A stretch of DNA of 64,000 bases. Origin: Nocardioides oceani. Its GTDB lineage: Bacteria; Actinomycetota; Actinomycetes; Propionibacteriales; Nocardioidaceae. The notes beneath the pieces are model-generated. The model did not search any database. It had not been told where the DNA came from and saw only the letters and a list, made by a program, of their open reading frames with translations. Shown one piece after another: positions 1 to 7,484 of the stretch. The stretch covers positions 553,979 through 617,978 of the forward strand of contig NZ_JAUHJQ010000002.1 in NCBI RefSeq assembly GCF_030412965.1, in the 5' to 3' direction. Position numbers and translations under genes: made by a program. Every line of letters begins with the position of its first letter. Within the stretch, counting starts at the first letter, position 1.

Positions 1-593
1 AGCTCGGCCAGGCGCGCGGCCTCTACGCCGTCGTCGCCGAGCTCGAGGGCGCCGGGCGCACCGAGGACGACCTGGCCTACCTCCGTGGCCCCGCGGAGTT
101 CCGCAACGTCCTGCTCGTCGAGCGGCCGCAGGAGGACTTCGCGGTCTGCGTGGTGCGGATGCTGCTGCTGGCCGCCTGGCAGGTCGAGGTGTACGCCGCG
201 CTGGCGGCGCGGGAGGGCCCGGCCCGGGGCGTCGCGGCCAAGGCCGTGAAGGAGGTGGCCTACCACCTCGACCACGCCGCGCAGTGGGTGCTGCGGCTCG
301 GTGACGGCACGCCGCTGTCCCACGAGCGCACCCGGGCCGCGCTGGAGGCCGAGTGGCCCCACCTGCCCGAGCTGCTCGAGCCCGACGCCACCGCGCCGGT
401 CGACCCGGCGACGCTGCGCGAGGCGGTGCTCGGCCGCGTCCTGCCCGTGCTGGAGCAGGCCACGCTGACCGTCCCGCCCCTGCCCGCGGCGCCACCGACC
501 GGCGGTCGCGCGGGCCACCACACCGAGCACCTGACCGACCTGCTCGCGCAGATGCAGCAGGTGGCCCGAGCCCACCCGGGAGCGACCTGGTGA
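1..593 (+). CDS. paaC: Phenylacetyl-CoA epoxidase subunit PaaC (3' part)
   Basis: The gene enters from the left edge and the reading frame begins at base 3; about 196 C-terminal residues are present. PaaC is the structural, non-catalytic ferritin-like partner of PaaA in the oxygenase that converts phenylacetyl-CoA to its ring 1,2-epoxide in the cytosol. The visible protein has the family pattern of a YLRGPAEFRNVLLVERP-type segment followed by a helical bundle with KEVAYHLDHAAQWVLRLGDG, which is typical of PaaC. Its stop overlaps the GTG start of paaD by four bases (GTGA), so the two are translationally coupled. The start codon and the upstream paaA/paaB genes lie outside the window. Confidence 0.9.
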   Translation, partial: LGQARGLYAVVAELEGAGRTEDDLAYLRGPAEFRNVLLVERPQEDFAVCVVRMLLLAAWQVEVYAALAAREGPARGVAAKAVKEVAYHLDHAAQWVLRLGDGTPLSHERTRAALEAEWPHLPELLEPDATAPVDPATLREAVLGRVLPVLEQATLTVPPLPAAPPTGGRAGHHTEHLTDLLAQMQQVARAHPGATW

Positions 594-1093
594 ACGAGTC
601 CGGAAGTGCCACGACGACGCGGTCGGCCTGGGACATCGCGGCCGCCGTGCCCGACCCCGAGCTGCCGGTGGTGACCATCGGCGACCTCGGCATCCTGCGC
701 GACGTCACCGAGAACGACACCGGCTGCGTGCACGTCCAGGTCACACCCACCTACTCCGGCTGCCCCGCTGTCGAGACGATCCGCGATGAGCTGGTCGAGC
801 GGCTGACGTGCGCGGGCTACCGCCGCGTCGACGTCGAGACGGTCCTCTGGCCGGCGTGGACGACCGACTGGATCACCGCCGAGGGCCGCGCCCGGCTGGC
901 CGACCACGGCATCGCACCCCCGGCGCCGGCCCGGGCGGCAGGCGGACCGGTCGACGTCGAGATCGGCGTGCGCTGCCCGCGCTGCGGCAGCCCGGAGACC
1001 CGGGAGCTGAGCCGGTTCGGGTCCACCGCCTGCAAGGCGCTGCGCGTGTGCGGTGCGTGCGCGGAGCCGTTCGACCACGTCAAGCCGATCTGA
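590..1093 (+). CDS. paaD: Phenylacetate-CoA oxygenase maturation protein PaaD
   Basis: The protein has 167 residues and starts at a GTG that overlaps the end of paaC. The N-terminal half is a MIP18/DUF59-type domain with PDPELPVVTIGDLGILRDV and a TPTYSGCPAVETI segment holding the conserved cysteine. The C-terminal tail carries a putative metal-binding CPRCGSPETRELSRFGSTAC motif and a second CGAC pair, as is usual for PaaD. The family is needed for activity of the PaaABC(D)E epoxidase, probably in Fe-S or di-iron centre assembly. Position between paaC and paaE supports the call. Confidence 0.93.
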   Translation: MNESGSATTTRSAWDIAAAVPDPELPVVTIGDLGILRDVTENDTGCVHVQVTPTYSGCPAVETIRDELVERLTCAGYRRVDVETVLWPAWTTDWITAEGRARLADHGIAPPAPARAAGGPVDVEIGVRCPRCGSPETRELSRFGSTACKALRVCGACAEPFDHVKPI

Positions 1094-1100
1094 GCCGGCC

Positions 1101-2138
1101 GTGCCCTTCCACCCGCTCGAGGTCGCCGACGTCGAGGAGCTGACCGACGAGGCGGTGGCGATCACGTTCCTCGTGCCGCCGGAGCTCGTGGCGGCGTACA
1201 CCGCCTCGCCCGGCCAGCACGTGTCCGTGCGGAGCCCGGGGGATGCCGAGCGCCGCTCCTACTCCCTGTGCACCGCCCCGGCCGCCGGCTCGCTGCGGAT
1301 CGGGGTGAAGCGGCTGCCCGGTGGCGCGTTCAGCGACCGGGTGGTCCGGTCCCTGCGCCCCGGCGACCGGCTCGAGGTGATGACCCCGAGCGGGCGGTTC
1401 ACCGTCACCCCCGACCCCGCGGCGCGGCGGTGGTACGGCGCGGTGGCCGCCGGGTCCGGCATCACGCCGGTGCTGCCCATCGTCACCGCGCTGCTCGAGG
1501 GCGAGCCGGGGTCGCGCGTGACGCTGCTGCGGGTCGACCGGACCCAGCGGTCGGTGATGTTCCTCGACGAGGTCCACGACCTCAAGGACCGCTTTCCCGA
1601 CCGGCTGCAGCTGGCGCACGTGCTGACCCGCGAGGAGCAGGACGTCGCGCTGCTCTCGGGCCGTCTCGACGGCGAGCGGGCCGCGCGGCTGCTCGACGCG
1701 CTGGGCCTGCACGGCGTCGAGGAGTGGTTCGTCTGCGGCCCGCAGCAGCTGGTCGCCGACCTGCGTGCCGTCCTGCCCGGCCGGGTGCACGCCGAGCTCT
1801 TCCACGCGGACCCGGTCGCGCGGGCATCCACGCCCCCGGTCGCCTCGACGGTCGCGGGCGCGGCGCGCGTCGTCGTACGCCGCGACGGGCGCAGCAGCGA
1901 GCTCGACCTGCGCCCCGACGGCCCGCCGGTCCTCGAGGCGGCCCTGGCGGTGCGTGGCGACCTGCCCTGGGCGTGCCGCGGGGGAGTGTGCGGGACGTGC
2001 CGCGCGCGGCTGGTCGAGGGCACCGTCGCGATGGACGCCGACTGGGCCCTGGAGCCCGAGGAGGTCGCGGCCGGGGACGTGCTCACCTGCCAGGCGCACC
2101 CGACGTCGGACCGCGTGGTGCTCGACTTCGACGCCTGA
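1101..2138 (+). CDS. paaE: Phenylacetyl-CoA epoxidase reductase PaaE
   Basis: The protein has 345 residues; the GTG seven bases after paaD matches the family N-terminus (VPFHPLEVADVEEL), so the longer upstream frame was not used. It is a ferredoxin-NADP reductase-type electron donor to the epoxidase. The FAD-binding RRSYSLC motif comes first, then the NAD(P) GSGITPVLPI motif. A C-terminal plant-type 2Fe-2S ferredoxin domain follows, with CRGGVCGTC and a distal cysteine (LTCQAHP). The last gene of the visible paa operon; the next gene has its own ribosome-binding site. Confidence 0.93.
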   Translation: MPFHPLEVADVEELTDEAVAITFLVPPELVAAYTASPGQHVSVRSPGDAERRSYSLCTAPAAGSLRIGVKRLPGGAFSDRVVRSLRPGDRLEVMTPSGRFTVTPDPAARRWYGAVAAGSGITPVLPIVTALLEGEPGSRVTLLRVDRTQRSVMFLDEVHDLKDRFPDRLQLAHVLTREEQDVALLSGRLDGERAARLLDALGLHGVEEWFVCGPQQLVADLRAVLPGRVHAELFHADPVARASTPPVASTVAGAARVVVRRDGRSSELDLRPDGPPVLEAALAVRGDLPWACRGGVCGTCRARLVEGTVAMDADWALEPEEVAAGDVLTCQAHPTSDRVVLDFDA

Positions 2139-2184
2139 GGCCTCGCCCCGGAGCGGCTGGATGCAGGTGGGTACCGTCCGGGAC

Positions 2185-3189
2185 ATGGAGATTCGCAACC
2201 TCGGCGCGAGCGGCCTGAAGATCTCGGCCATCTCGTACGGCAACTGGCTCACCCACGGATCCCAGGTCGAGGAGGACGCCGCGCTCGCCTGCGTGCGGCA
2301 GGCCCTCGACGAGGGGATCACGACCTTCGACACCGCCGACGTCTACGCCAACACCGCGGCCGAGACGGTCCTCGGCAAGGCGCTGGCCGGCGAGCGGCGC
2401 GAGGGGCTGGAGATCTTCACCAAGGTCTACTGGCCCACCGGCCCCGGCAAGCACAACGACCACGGCCTGTCCCGCAAGCACATCATGGAGTCCATCAACG
2501 GCTCGCTGACCCGGCTCGGCACCGACTACGTCGACCTCTACCAGGCGCACCGCTACGACTACGAGACGCCGCTGGAGGAGACGATGGAGGCGTTCGCCGA
2601 CGTCGTCCACTCCGGCAAGGCGCTCTACATCGGCGTCTCGGAGTGGCGCGCGGAGGAGATCCGCGCCGCCCACGCGCTGGCCCGCGAGCTGCGGATCCCG
2701 CTGGTCTCCAGCCAGCCGCAGTACTCCATGCTCTGGCGCGTCATCGAGGCCGAGGTGGTCCCGACCTGCGAGGAGCTCGGCATCGGCCAGATCGTCTGGT
2801 CGCCGATCGCCCAGGGCGTGCTCACCGGCAAGTACCAGCCCGGCCAGGCGCCGCCGGAGGGCTCGCGCGCCACCGACAGCAAGGGCGGCGCCGACATGAT
2901 CGGGCGCTGGATGCAGGACGACGTCCTCACCCGCGTCCAGCAGCTGCGCCCCATCGCCGAGGAGGCCGGGCTGTCGATGTCGCAGCTGGCGGTCGCCTGG
3001 GTGCTGCAGAACGACAACGTCTCCTCGGCGATCATCGGCGCCAGCCGGCCCGAGCAGGTCACCGAGAACGTCAAGGCCGCCGGGGTCTCCCTCGACGACG
3101 CGGTCCTCAAGGCGATCGACGAGGTGCTGGACCCGGTCGTGGAGCGCGACCCGGCGAAGACGCAGTCCCCGGCGCGTCGTCCCTCCTGA
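2185..3189 (+). CDS. Aldo/keto reductase, AKR6 / voltage-gated K+ channel beta-subunit-like
   Basis: The protein has 334 residues with a complete TIM-barrel aldo/keto reductase fold. Seen in order are TFDTADVYANTAAETVLG (catalytic Asp and Tyr region), the catalytic Lys in FTKVYWPTGPG, the LGTDYVDLYQAHRYD segment with the catalytic His, and GVSEW. The C-terminal NADPH-binding part has IIGASRPEQV. The GPGKHNDHGLSRKHI insertion is typical of the AKR6/Kv-beta and YghZ group, which reduce aldehydes and ketones with NADPH. ATG 2185 was chosen because an AGGTGG-like site precedes it; an ATG 24 bases upstream would add eight residues. Physiological substrate unknown. Confidence 0.88.
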   Translation: MEIRNLGASGLKISAISYGNWLTHGSQVEEDAALACVRQALDEGITTFDTADVYANTAAETVLGKALAGERREGLEIFTKVYWPTGPGKHNDHGLSRKHIMESINGSLTRLGTDYVDLYQAHRYDYETPLEETMEAFADVVHSGKALYIGVSEWRAEEIRAAHALARELRIPLVSSQPQYSMLWRVIEAEVVPTCEELGIGQIVWSPIAQGVLTGKYQPGQAPPEGSRATDSKGGADMIGRWMQDDVLTRVQQLRPIAEEAGLSMSQLAVAWVLQNDNVSSAIIGASRPEQVTENVKAAGVSLDDAVLKAIDEVLDPVVERDPAKTQSPARRPS

Positions 3190-3997
3190 GACCGGCCAGG
3201 TCCCGGCGGGGGGCCGCGAGCCACGCGGCCCCCGCCGTGGACAGCAGCAGGCCGGCGGTCACCGCCGGCCCCCAGCCGGCGCGAACGCCGTCCCCCAGCA
3301 GCAGGACCCCGACCAGCGCCGGCACGAACGTCTGCCCGACGATCATCGGCGCCGTGGCCGCCGACACCTCGTCGGAGTGCAGGCCGAGGGAGTAGAGCCA
3401 GAAGGCGACCAGGCTGTACGCCGGCACCGCGAGCGCGACCGCGACGACCGTCAGGTCGACCGGCGTGCCGGTCCCGCGCACGGCGATGGCGGACCCGGCG
3501 TACCCCAGCCCGGCGAGCGTGCCCAGCACGCCGCCGCCGAGGTGCCGACCGACCACCGCGAGCGCGGCGAGGGCGACGACGCCCAGCCACACCGCCGGCG
3601 CGAAGGCCGCGGAGGAGACGACCGGGCCGGCCTCCCCGGAGCCGATCGCCAGCAGCACGAGGCCACCGGTCACCACGCCGACGGCTGCCCACGCGGCCGG
3701 GCGGAGCCGCTCGCCGACCAGGGCGGCGGCCAGCGCCGTGACCGGGAAGGACATCGCGGTCGCCGCCTGCGCCAGGTAGAGCGGCAGCAGCCAGATCGCC
3801 ACCGCGTGCAGCACGAAGCCGGCGAGGTACGCCGCGACGACACCCATCGTCCACGGGTCGCGTACCGAGGCGCGGACGAAGCCGAGCAGGCCCGTGGGGC
3901 GCTCGGCCACGCGACGTACGCCGTGGGCCTGGGCGACCGCGCCCAGCCCGAACAGCAGCGCCCCGCCGAGGCCGGCGATCAGCCCGAGCCAGCTCAC
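3107..3997 (-). CDS. EamA/DMT-type multidrug-resistance-like transporter
   Basis: The protein has 296 residues with about nine hydrophobic segments in two repeats, as in the drug/metabolite transporter superfamily. The N-terminal repeat begins with a GLGGALLFGLGAVAQAHGVR-type helix and the protein ends with an Arg/Pro-rich cytosolic tail. The substrate cannot be read from sequence. Related actinobacterial genes are annotated as DMT family or membrane proteins. The last 83 bases overlap the convergent aldo/keto reductase gene, so the Pro/Arg-rich tail is encoded antisense to that gene and may have arisen by stop loss. The start is a GTG. Confidence 0.75.
   Translation of the reverse strand: MSWLGLIAGLGGALLFGLGAVAQAHGVRRVAERPTGLLGFVRASVRDPWTMGVVAAYLAGFVLHAVAIWLLPLYLAQAATAMSFPVTALAAALVGERLRPAAWAAVGVVTGGLVLLAIGSGEAGPVVSSAAFAPAVWLGVVALAALAVVGRHLGGGVLGTLAGLGYAGSAIAVRGTGTPVDLTVVAVALAVPAYSLVAFWLYSLGLHSDEVSAATAPMIVGQTFVPALVGVLLLGDGVRAGWGPAVTAGLLLSTAGAAWLAAPRRDLAGLRRDDAPGTASSPGRAPRPGPAPRRSP
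3204..3237 (+). terminator. Hairpin after the aldo/keto reductase gene
   Basis: A G/C-rich inverted repeat of about 14 pairs with a single bulge has arms at 3204-3218 and 3224-3237 and a five-base loop. It starts 14 bases after the reductase stop codon. It lies inside the 3' coding part of the convergent transporter gene and lacks a clear T-run, so its role as a terminator is inferred. Confidence 0.5.
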
Positions 3998-4026
3998 CGG
4001 GGGCTCACCGTGGGCTCACCGGGTGC

Positions 4027-4623
4027 TCATCGGTAGTGCTCGGGGAGCTCCTGGCCGATCTTCACCTGCGCCTTGGGCAGCCGCATGAACTTCATCTGCA
4101 TCGCGCGGGTGACCGCGTAGTACGTCGTGCCCTTGTGGCTCTCCTCGGGGAACCGGCGGGCCAGCTCGCGACGGAGCCGGAAGCGCAGGAACACCATGTC
4201 CATCACGACGAGCAGCACGGTGCCGAACAGGATCGTGTTGCCGATCCCGGCGAGGCGCTGGTTGCCGGAGTAGCCGAGGATCATCGTGAGGATGAGCAGC
4301 GGGATCATCAGCTCGATGATCGAGAACCGCGTGTCGACGTAGTCGCGCACGAACCGGCGGACCGGCCCGCGGTCGCGGGGCAGGTAGTAGCGCTCGTCCC
4401 CGGCCTTCATCGCCGCGCGGACCTTCTGGCTGGACTCGGCCCGGGCCTGGCGCTGCGCGCGGGCCTGCTCCTTGCGCGTCCGCGGGGTCTTGGCGCGGGC
4501 GCGCGCGGCGGCCTCCGCCTCCTTGCGGGTGGGCGTGGGACGGCCCTTGCCGCCGACCTTGGCGGGCACGGGCTCGGGGGAGACGACGGTCTCGGGCTTG
4601 CTGCGACGGAACACGGGGGACAC
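4027..4623 (-). CDS. DUF3043 membrane protein
   Basis: The protein has 198 residues and starts at a GTG with an AGAAGG site upstream. The first ~80 residues are Lys/Arg/Ala-rich and hydrophilic. They are followed by the DUF3043 signature GDERYYLPRDRGPVRRFVRD, then by two transmembrane helices (IIELMIPLLILTMILGY and TILFGTVLLVVMDMVFL). The C-terminus is a charged cytosolic segment. The family is actinobacterial and of unknown function. The gene lies divergent from pspA, leaving a shared promoter region of about 117 bases. Confidence 0.85.
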   Translation of the reverse strand: MSPVFRRSKPETVVSPEPVPAKVGGKGRPTPTRKEAEAAARARAKTPRTRKEQARAQRQARAESSQKVRAAMKAGDERYYLPRDRGPVRRFVRDYVDTRFSIIELMIPLLILTMILGYSGNQRLAGIGNTILFGTVLLVVMDMVFLRFRLRRELARRFPEESHKGTTYYAVTRAMQMKFMRLPKAQVKIGQELPEHYR

Positions 4624-4740
4624 GGAGGCCTTCTGAGGACGACGGACGGTCGGCCCAGCCTACCGGCGCCTCGCGGTCGGTTGCCGTCCAGCCGTAGGGT
4701 GAGGGACACACCGCAGGTCGTCTTGGAAGGGCCGTACCCG

Positions 4741-5529
4741 ATGAGCTTGATGAAGCGCCTCAGCCTGATCTTCCGCTCGAAGGCCAACACGGCCCTCGAC
4801 CGCGCGGAGGACCCGCGCGAGACCCTCGACTACAGCTACCAGCGGCAGCTGGACCTGCTCTCGAAGGTACGCCGCGGCGTCGCCGACGTGGCCACGAGCC
4901 GCAAGCGCGTCGAGCTGCAGGTCAACCAGCTCGAGCAGCAGGCCGCCAAGCTGCAGTCCCAGGCGCAGAAGGCCATCGACATGGGCCGCGAGGACCTCGC
5001 CCGGGAGGCGCTGACCCGCAAGTCGGCCCTCGCCGGTCAGATCAGCGACCTCCGGGCCCAGCACGCGCAGCTGCAGGGCGAGGAGGAGAAGCTGACCCTG
5101 GCGCAGCAGCGGCTCCAGGCGAAGGTCGAGTCCTTCCGCACCCGCAAGGAGACCATCAAGGCGACGTACACCGCCGCGGAGGCGCAGACCCGCATCGGTG
5201 AGGCGATGTCGGGCATCGGCGAGGAGATGGGCGACGTCGGGCTGGCCATCCAGCGCGCCGAGGACAAGACGGCGAGCATGCAGGCCCGCGCCGGCGCCAT
5301 CGACGAGCTGATCGCCTCGGGCGCGCTCGACGACGCCAGCTCGCTCAACCGCGGTGACGACATCAGCCGTGAGCTGGAGGCGATGAGCTCCCAGTCCGAC
5401 GTCGAGGCCGAGCTGGCCAGGCTCAAGGGCCTCGGCGCGCCCGCCCAGCCGCAGGCGATCGAGGGCGGCGACATCCTCGCGCCGGAGCCGCAGAAGGCGA
5501 CCGAGCCCGGCAGCGAGGAGACCCGATGA
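4741..5529 (+). CDS. pspA: Phage-shock protein A / IM30 family
   Basis: The protein has 262 residues and is almost entirely alpha-helical. The family N-terminus MSLMKRLSLIFRSKAN is followed by EDPRETLDYSYQRQL and then long coiled-coil heptads over residues ~30-200. PspA/IM30/Vipp1 proteins are ESCRT-III-like and form membrane-bound oligomers that stabilise a leaky cytoplasmic membrane. The ATG at 4741 sits after a GGAAGG site and gives the canonical amphipathic helix. The gene overlaps pspAA by four bases (ATGA). The actinobacterial partners clgR and pspC are not nearby, so this is the PspA-PspAA type rather than the mycobacterial clgR-pspA-rv2743c type. Confidence 0.93.
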   Translation: MSLMKRLSLIFRSKANTALDRAEDPRETLDYSYQRQLDLLSKVRRGVADVATSRKRVELQVNQLEQQAAKLQSQAQKAIDMGREDLAREALTRKSALAGQISDLRAQHAQLQGEEEKLTLAQQRLQAKVESFRTRKETIKATYTAAEAQTRIGEAMSGIGEEMGDVGLAIQRAEDKTASMQARAGAIDELIASGALDDASSLNRGDDISRELEAMSSQSDVEAELARLKGLGAPAQPQAIEGGDILAPEPQKATEPGSEETR

Positions 5530-5804
5530 TCGTCCGCATCCTGGGGGAGGGCCAGTACGACGTCCCCGACAGCGCCCTGGACCAGCTCAACGCCCTCGAC
5601 GCCGCGGTCGAGGCAGCCGTCGAGGCCGCCGACCAGCAGGCCTTCGAGGCTGCGCTTCCCGCTCTCCTCGACGGGGTCCGCGCCATCGGTGTGGAGCACG
5701 CCCTGGACGCCCTCGACGAGTCCGACCTGATCCTCCCGCCCGCGGACGCCACGATCGACGAGGTGCGCACCATGCTCACCGACGAGGGGCTCATCCCCGG
5801 CTGA
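5526..5804 (+). CDS. pspAA: PspA-associated protein PspAA
   Basis: A 92-residue soluble protein starts within the pspA stop (ATGA). The N-terminus MIVRILGEGQYDVPD and the acidic helical remainder match the PspAA domain, which is repeatedly found next to pspA in actinobacteria and archaea. No enzymatic residues are visible. By association it is a partner or modulator of PspA. It is followed by a pair of 15-base direct repeats and the htpX-type gene. Confidence 0.85.
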   Translation: MIVRILGEGQYDVPDSALDQLNALDAAVEAAVEAADQQAFEAALPALLDGVRAIGVEHALDALDESDLILPPADATIDEVRTMLTDEGLIPG

Positions 5805-5830
5805 GCCAGGCTGACGGCTGAGCCAGGCTG
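5799..5830 (+). repeat. 15-bp tandem direct repeat between pspAA and htpX
   Basis: The sequence ggctgagccaggctg occurs at 5799-5813 and again at 5816-5830, a period of 17 bases. The first copy runs over the pspAA stop codon. It lies in the ~57-base gap before the htpX-type gene and could be a small duplication or a regulatory element. Confidence 0.6.
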
Positions 5831-5861
5831 GCCCCTTGGGGTCACCGACGAGAATGGACCC

Positions 5862-6782
5862 ATGGCACGCACCCGTTTCCTGCCCGACCGCGGCCTGACC
5901 GCCCGGATGACGCTGGTCATGTTCCTGCTGGGTGCGCTGTTCGTAGCACTGATCGGCGGGCTCATGGCCGCGGTCCGCAACCCCGGGCTCGCCCTGCTCA
6001 TCGGTGTGGCCGGGCTCGGCATCGCCTGGTACCAGTGGTGGTCCTCGGACAAGGTGGCGATGCGCGCGATGCGCGCCCGCGAGGTCACCCCGCAGGAGGC
6101 GCCCGAGCTGCACGGGATGATCGACCGGCTCTGCGCGCTGGCCGACATGCCCAAGCCGCGGGTCGGCGTCGCGGACCTGGCGATCCCCAACGCCTTCGCG
6201 ACCGGCCGGTCGCCGGACCGCGCGGTCGTCTGCGTGACGACCGGCATCCTCGGCACGCTGACCGCCGAGGAGCTCGAGGGCGTGCTCGCCCACGAGCTCT
6301 CCCACGTCGCCCACCGTGACGTGCTGGTGATGACGGTGGCCTCCTCGGCCGGCATCGTCGCGGGCATGCTGACCCAGGGCGCGCAGTACGGCGCGATGTT
6401 CGGCGGCAACCGCCGCGACAACAACAGCAACGGGCTGCCGGTCTGGCTGCTCGTCCTGCTCATCAGCCTGGTGACGTACGCGATCAGCTTCCTGCTGCTC
6501 AAGGTGCTCTCGCGCTACCGCGAGCTCGCTGCCGACCGGGCCGGGGCGTACCTCACCATGAAGCCGCACGCGCTCGCCTCGGCGCTGCAGAAGATCACCG
6601 GGGAGATGAACACCATCCCGCAACGCGACCTGCGCGCCTCGCAGTCGATGAACGCGTTCTTCATCGCCCCGGCGATCAAGGGCGTCTCGCTGCGCACGCT
6701 GACCTCGACGCACCCCTCGCTCGAGCAGCGGCTCGAGCAGCTGGCCGAGATCCAGTCCGAGCTCGGCCGGCCGAGCGCCTGA
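5862..6782 (+). CDS. htpX: M48 zinc metalloprotease, HtpX type
   Basis: The protein has 306 residues. Two N-terminal transmembrane helices come first (residues ~15-60), then a proteolytic domain with the zinc motif HELSH at residues 144-148. Two more hydrophobic helices follow, and the third zinc ligand is expected in the RELAADRAGAY region. HtpX proteases degrade damaged membrane proteins in the cytoplasmic membrane. The gene stops within the start of pspAB (TGATG), and the linkage to pspA/pspAA argues for a role in membrane-stress quality control. An upstream Shine-Dalgarno is not obvious; the AGAATG at 5851-5856 could be a -10 of a leaderless transcript, which is a guess. Confidence 0.9.
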   Translation: MARTRFLPDRGLTARMTLVMFLLGALFVALIGGLMAAVRNPGLALLIGVAGLGIAWYQWWSSDKVAMRAMRAREVTPQEAPELHGMIDRLCALADMPKPRVGVADLAIPNAFATGRSPDRAVVCVTTGILGTLTAEELEGVLAHELSHVAHRDVLVMTVASSAGIVAGMLTQGAQYGAMFGGNRRDNNSNGLPVWLLVLLISLVTYAISFLLLKVLSRYRELAADRAGAYLTMKPHALASALQKITGEMNTIPQRDLRASQSMNAFFIAPAIKGVSLRTLTSTHPSLEQRLEQLAEIQSELGRPSA

Positions 6783-7360
6783 TGGGCTTCCTCGACTCGA
6801 TCCTGGGCCGCTCGAAGCCGAAGGCGGCCAACCTCGACGCGCTCTTCATGGTCCCGAGCGCGGCGATCACCCTGCAGACGACGCTCGGGCTGGCCCCGAC
6901 CGGCGACGGCTCGGTCTGCTACCGCGCCGCCGCCGGGGCGGGCTTCGACCGGACGCAGACCGACGTGCTCGCGCTCCTGCGCGACGCCGCGGACGCGCCG
7001 GAGGTCGACGTCAGCAGCGACTCCTTCGGGTTCACCTGGCTGCAGGTCCACCGGGACGCCGAGGACACCAGCGGGCTGTGCACCGACCTGCACGCGGTGA
7101 ACACCGGTCTGGAGGCCGAGGGCTTCGGCCCGGCGCTGCTGTGCTCGCTCGTGCCGTTCGCGGACCCCTCCGGGCGCCGGGTGGGTCTGGTGTACCTCTA
7201 CAAGCAGGGCACGTTCTACCCGTTCGCCCCGGCGCCGGGGCGGGGCCAGCAGCGGGACAACCTGCTGGAGATCCAGGTGCGCGACGCGCTCGCGGCCGAG
7301 CTGCCCGTCGAGCGGGAGATGTCGCGCTGGCTGGCCATCTGGGGCGCCCCCGGGCTCTGA
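6782..7360 (+). CDS. pspAB: PspA-associated protein PspAB
   Basis: The protein has 192 residues, is soluble, and starts one base inside the htpX stop codon. The family pattern is clear: MGFLDSILGRSKPK at the N-terminus, LDALFMVPSAAITL, GFTWLQVHRDAED, and a C-terminal GTFYPFAPAPGRGQQRDN segment. PspAB proteins occur next to HtpX-type proteases or PspA in actinobacteria and archaea; the biochemical activity is not known. A role in regulating or delivering substrates to the adjoining protease is inference from the fused reading frames. Confidence 0.82.
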   Translation: MGFLDSILGRSKPKAANLDALFMVPSAAITLQTTLGLAPTGDGSVCYRAAAGAGFDRTQTDVLALLRDAADAPEVDVSSDSFGFTWLQVHRDAEDTSGLCTDLHAVNTGLEAEGFGPALLCSLVPFADPSGRRVGLVYLYKQGTFYPFAPAPGRGQQRDNLLEIQVRDALAAELPVEREMSRWLAIWGAPGL

Positions 7361-7484
7361 CGACCTGACGTGGCCGACCCGCGCCGCGCCGTACCCGTTG
7401 TCCTGCTGGGTCGTTGTCCGGGCAGCGGCCCGTCCGGGGACAGCGCCGTAGGATCCCCAGACCGAGGAAGTGAGGAGCCGAACG

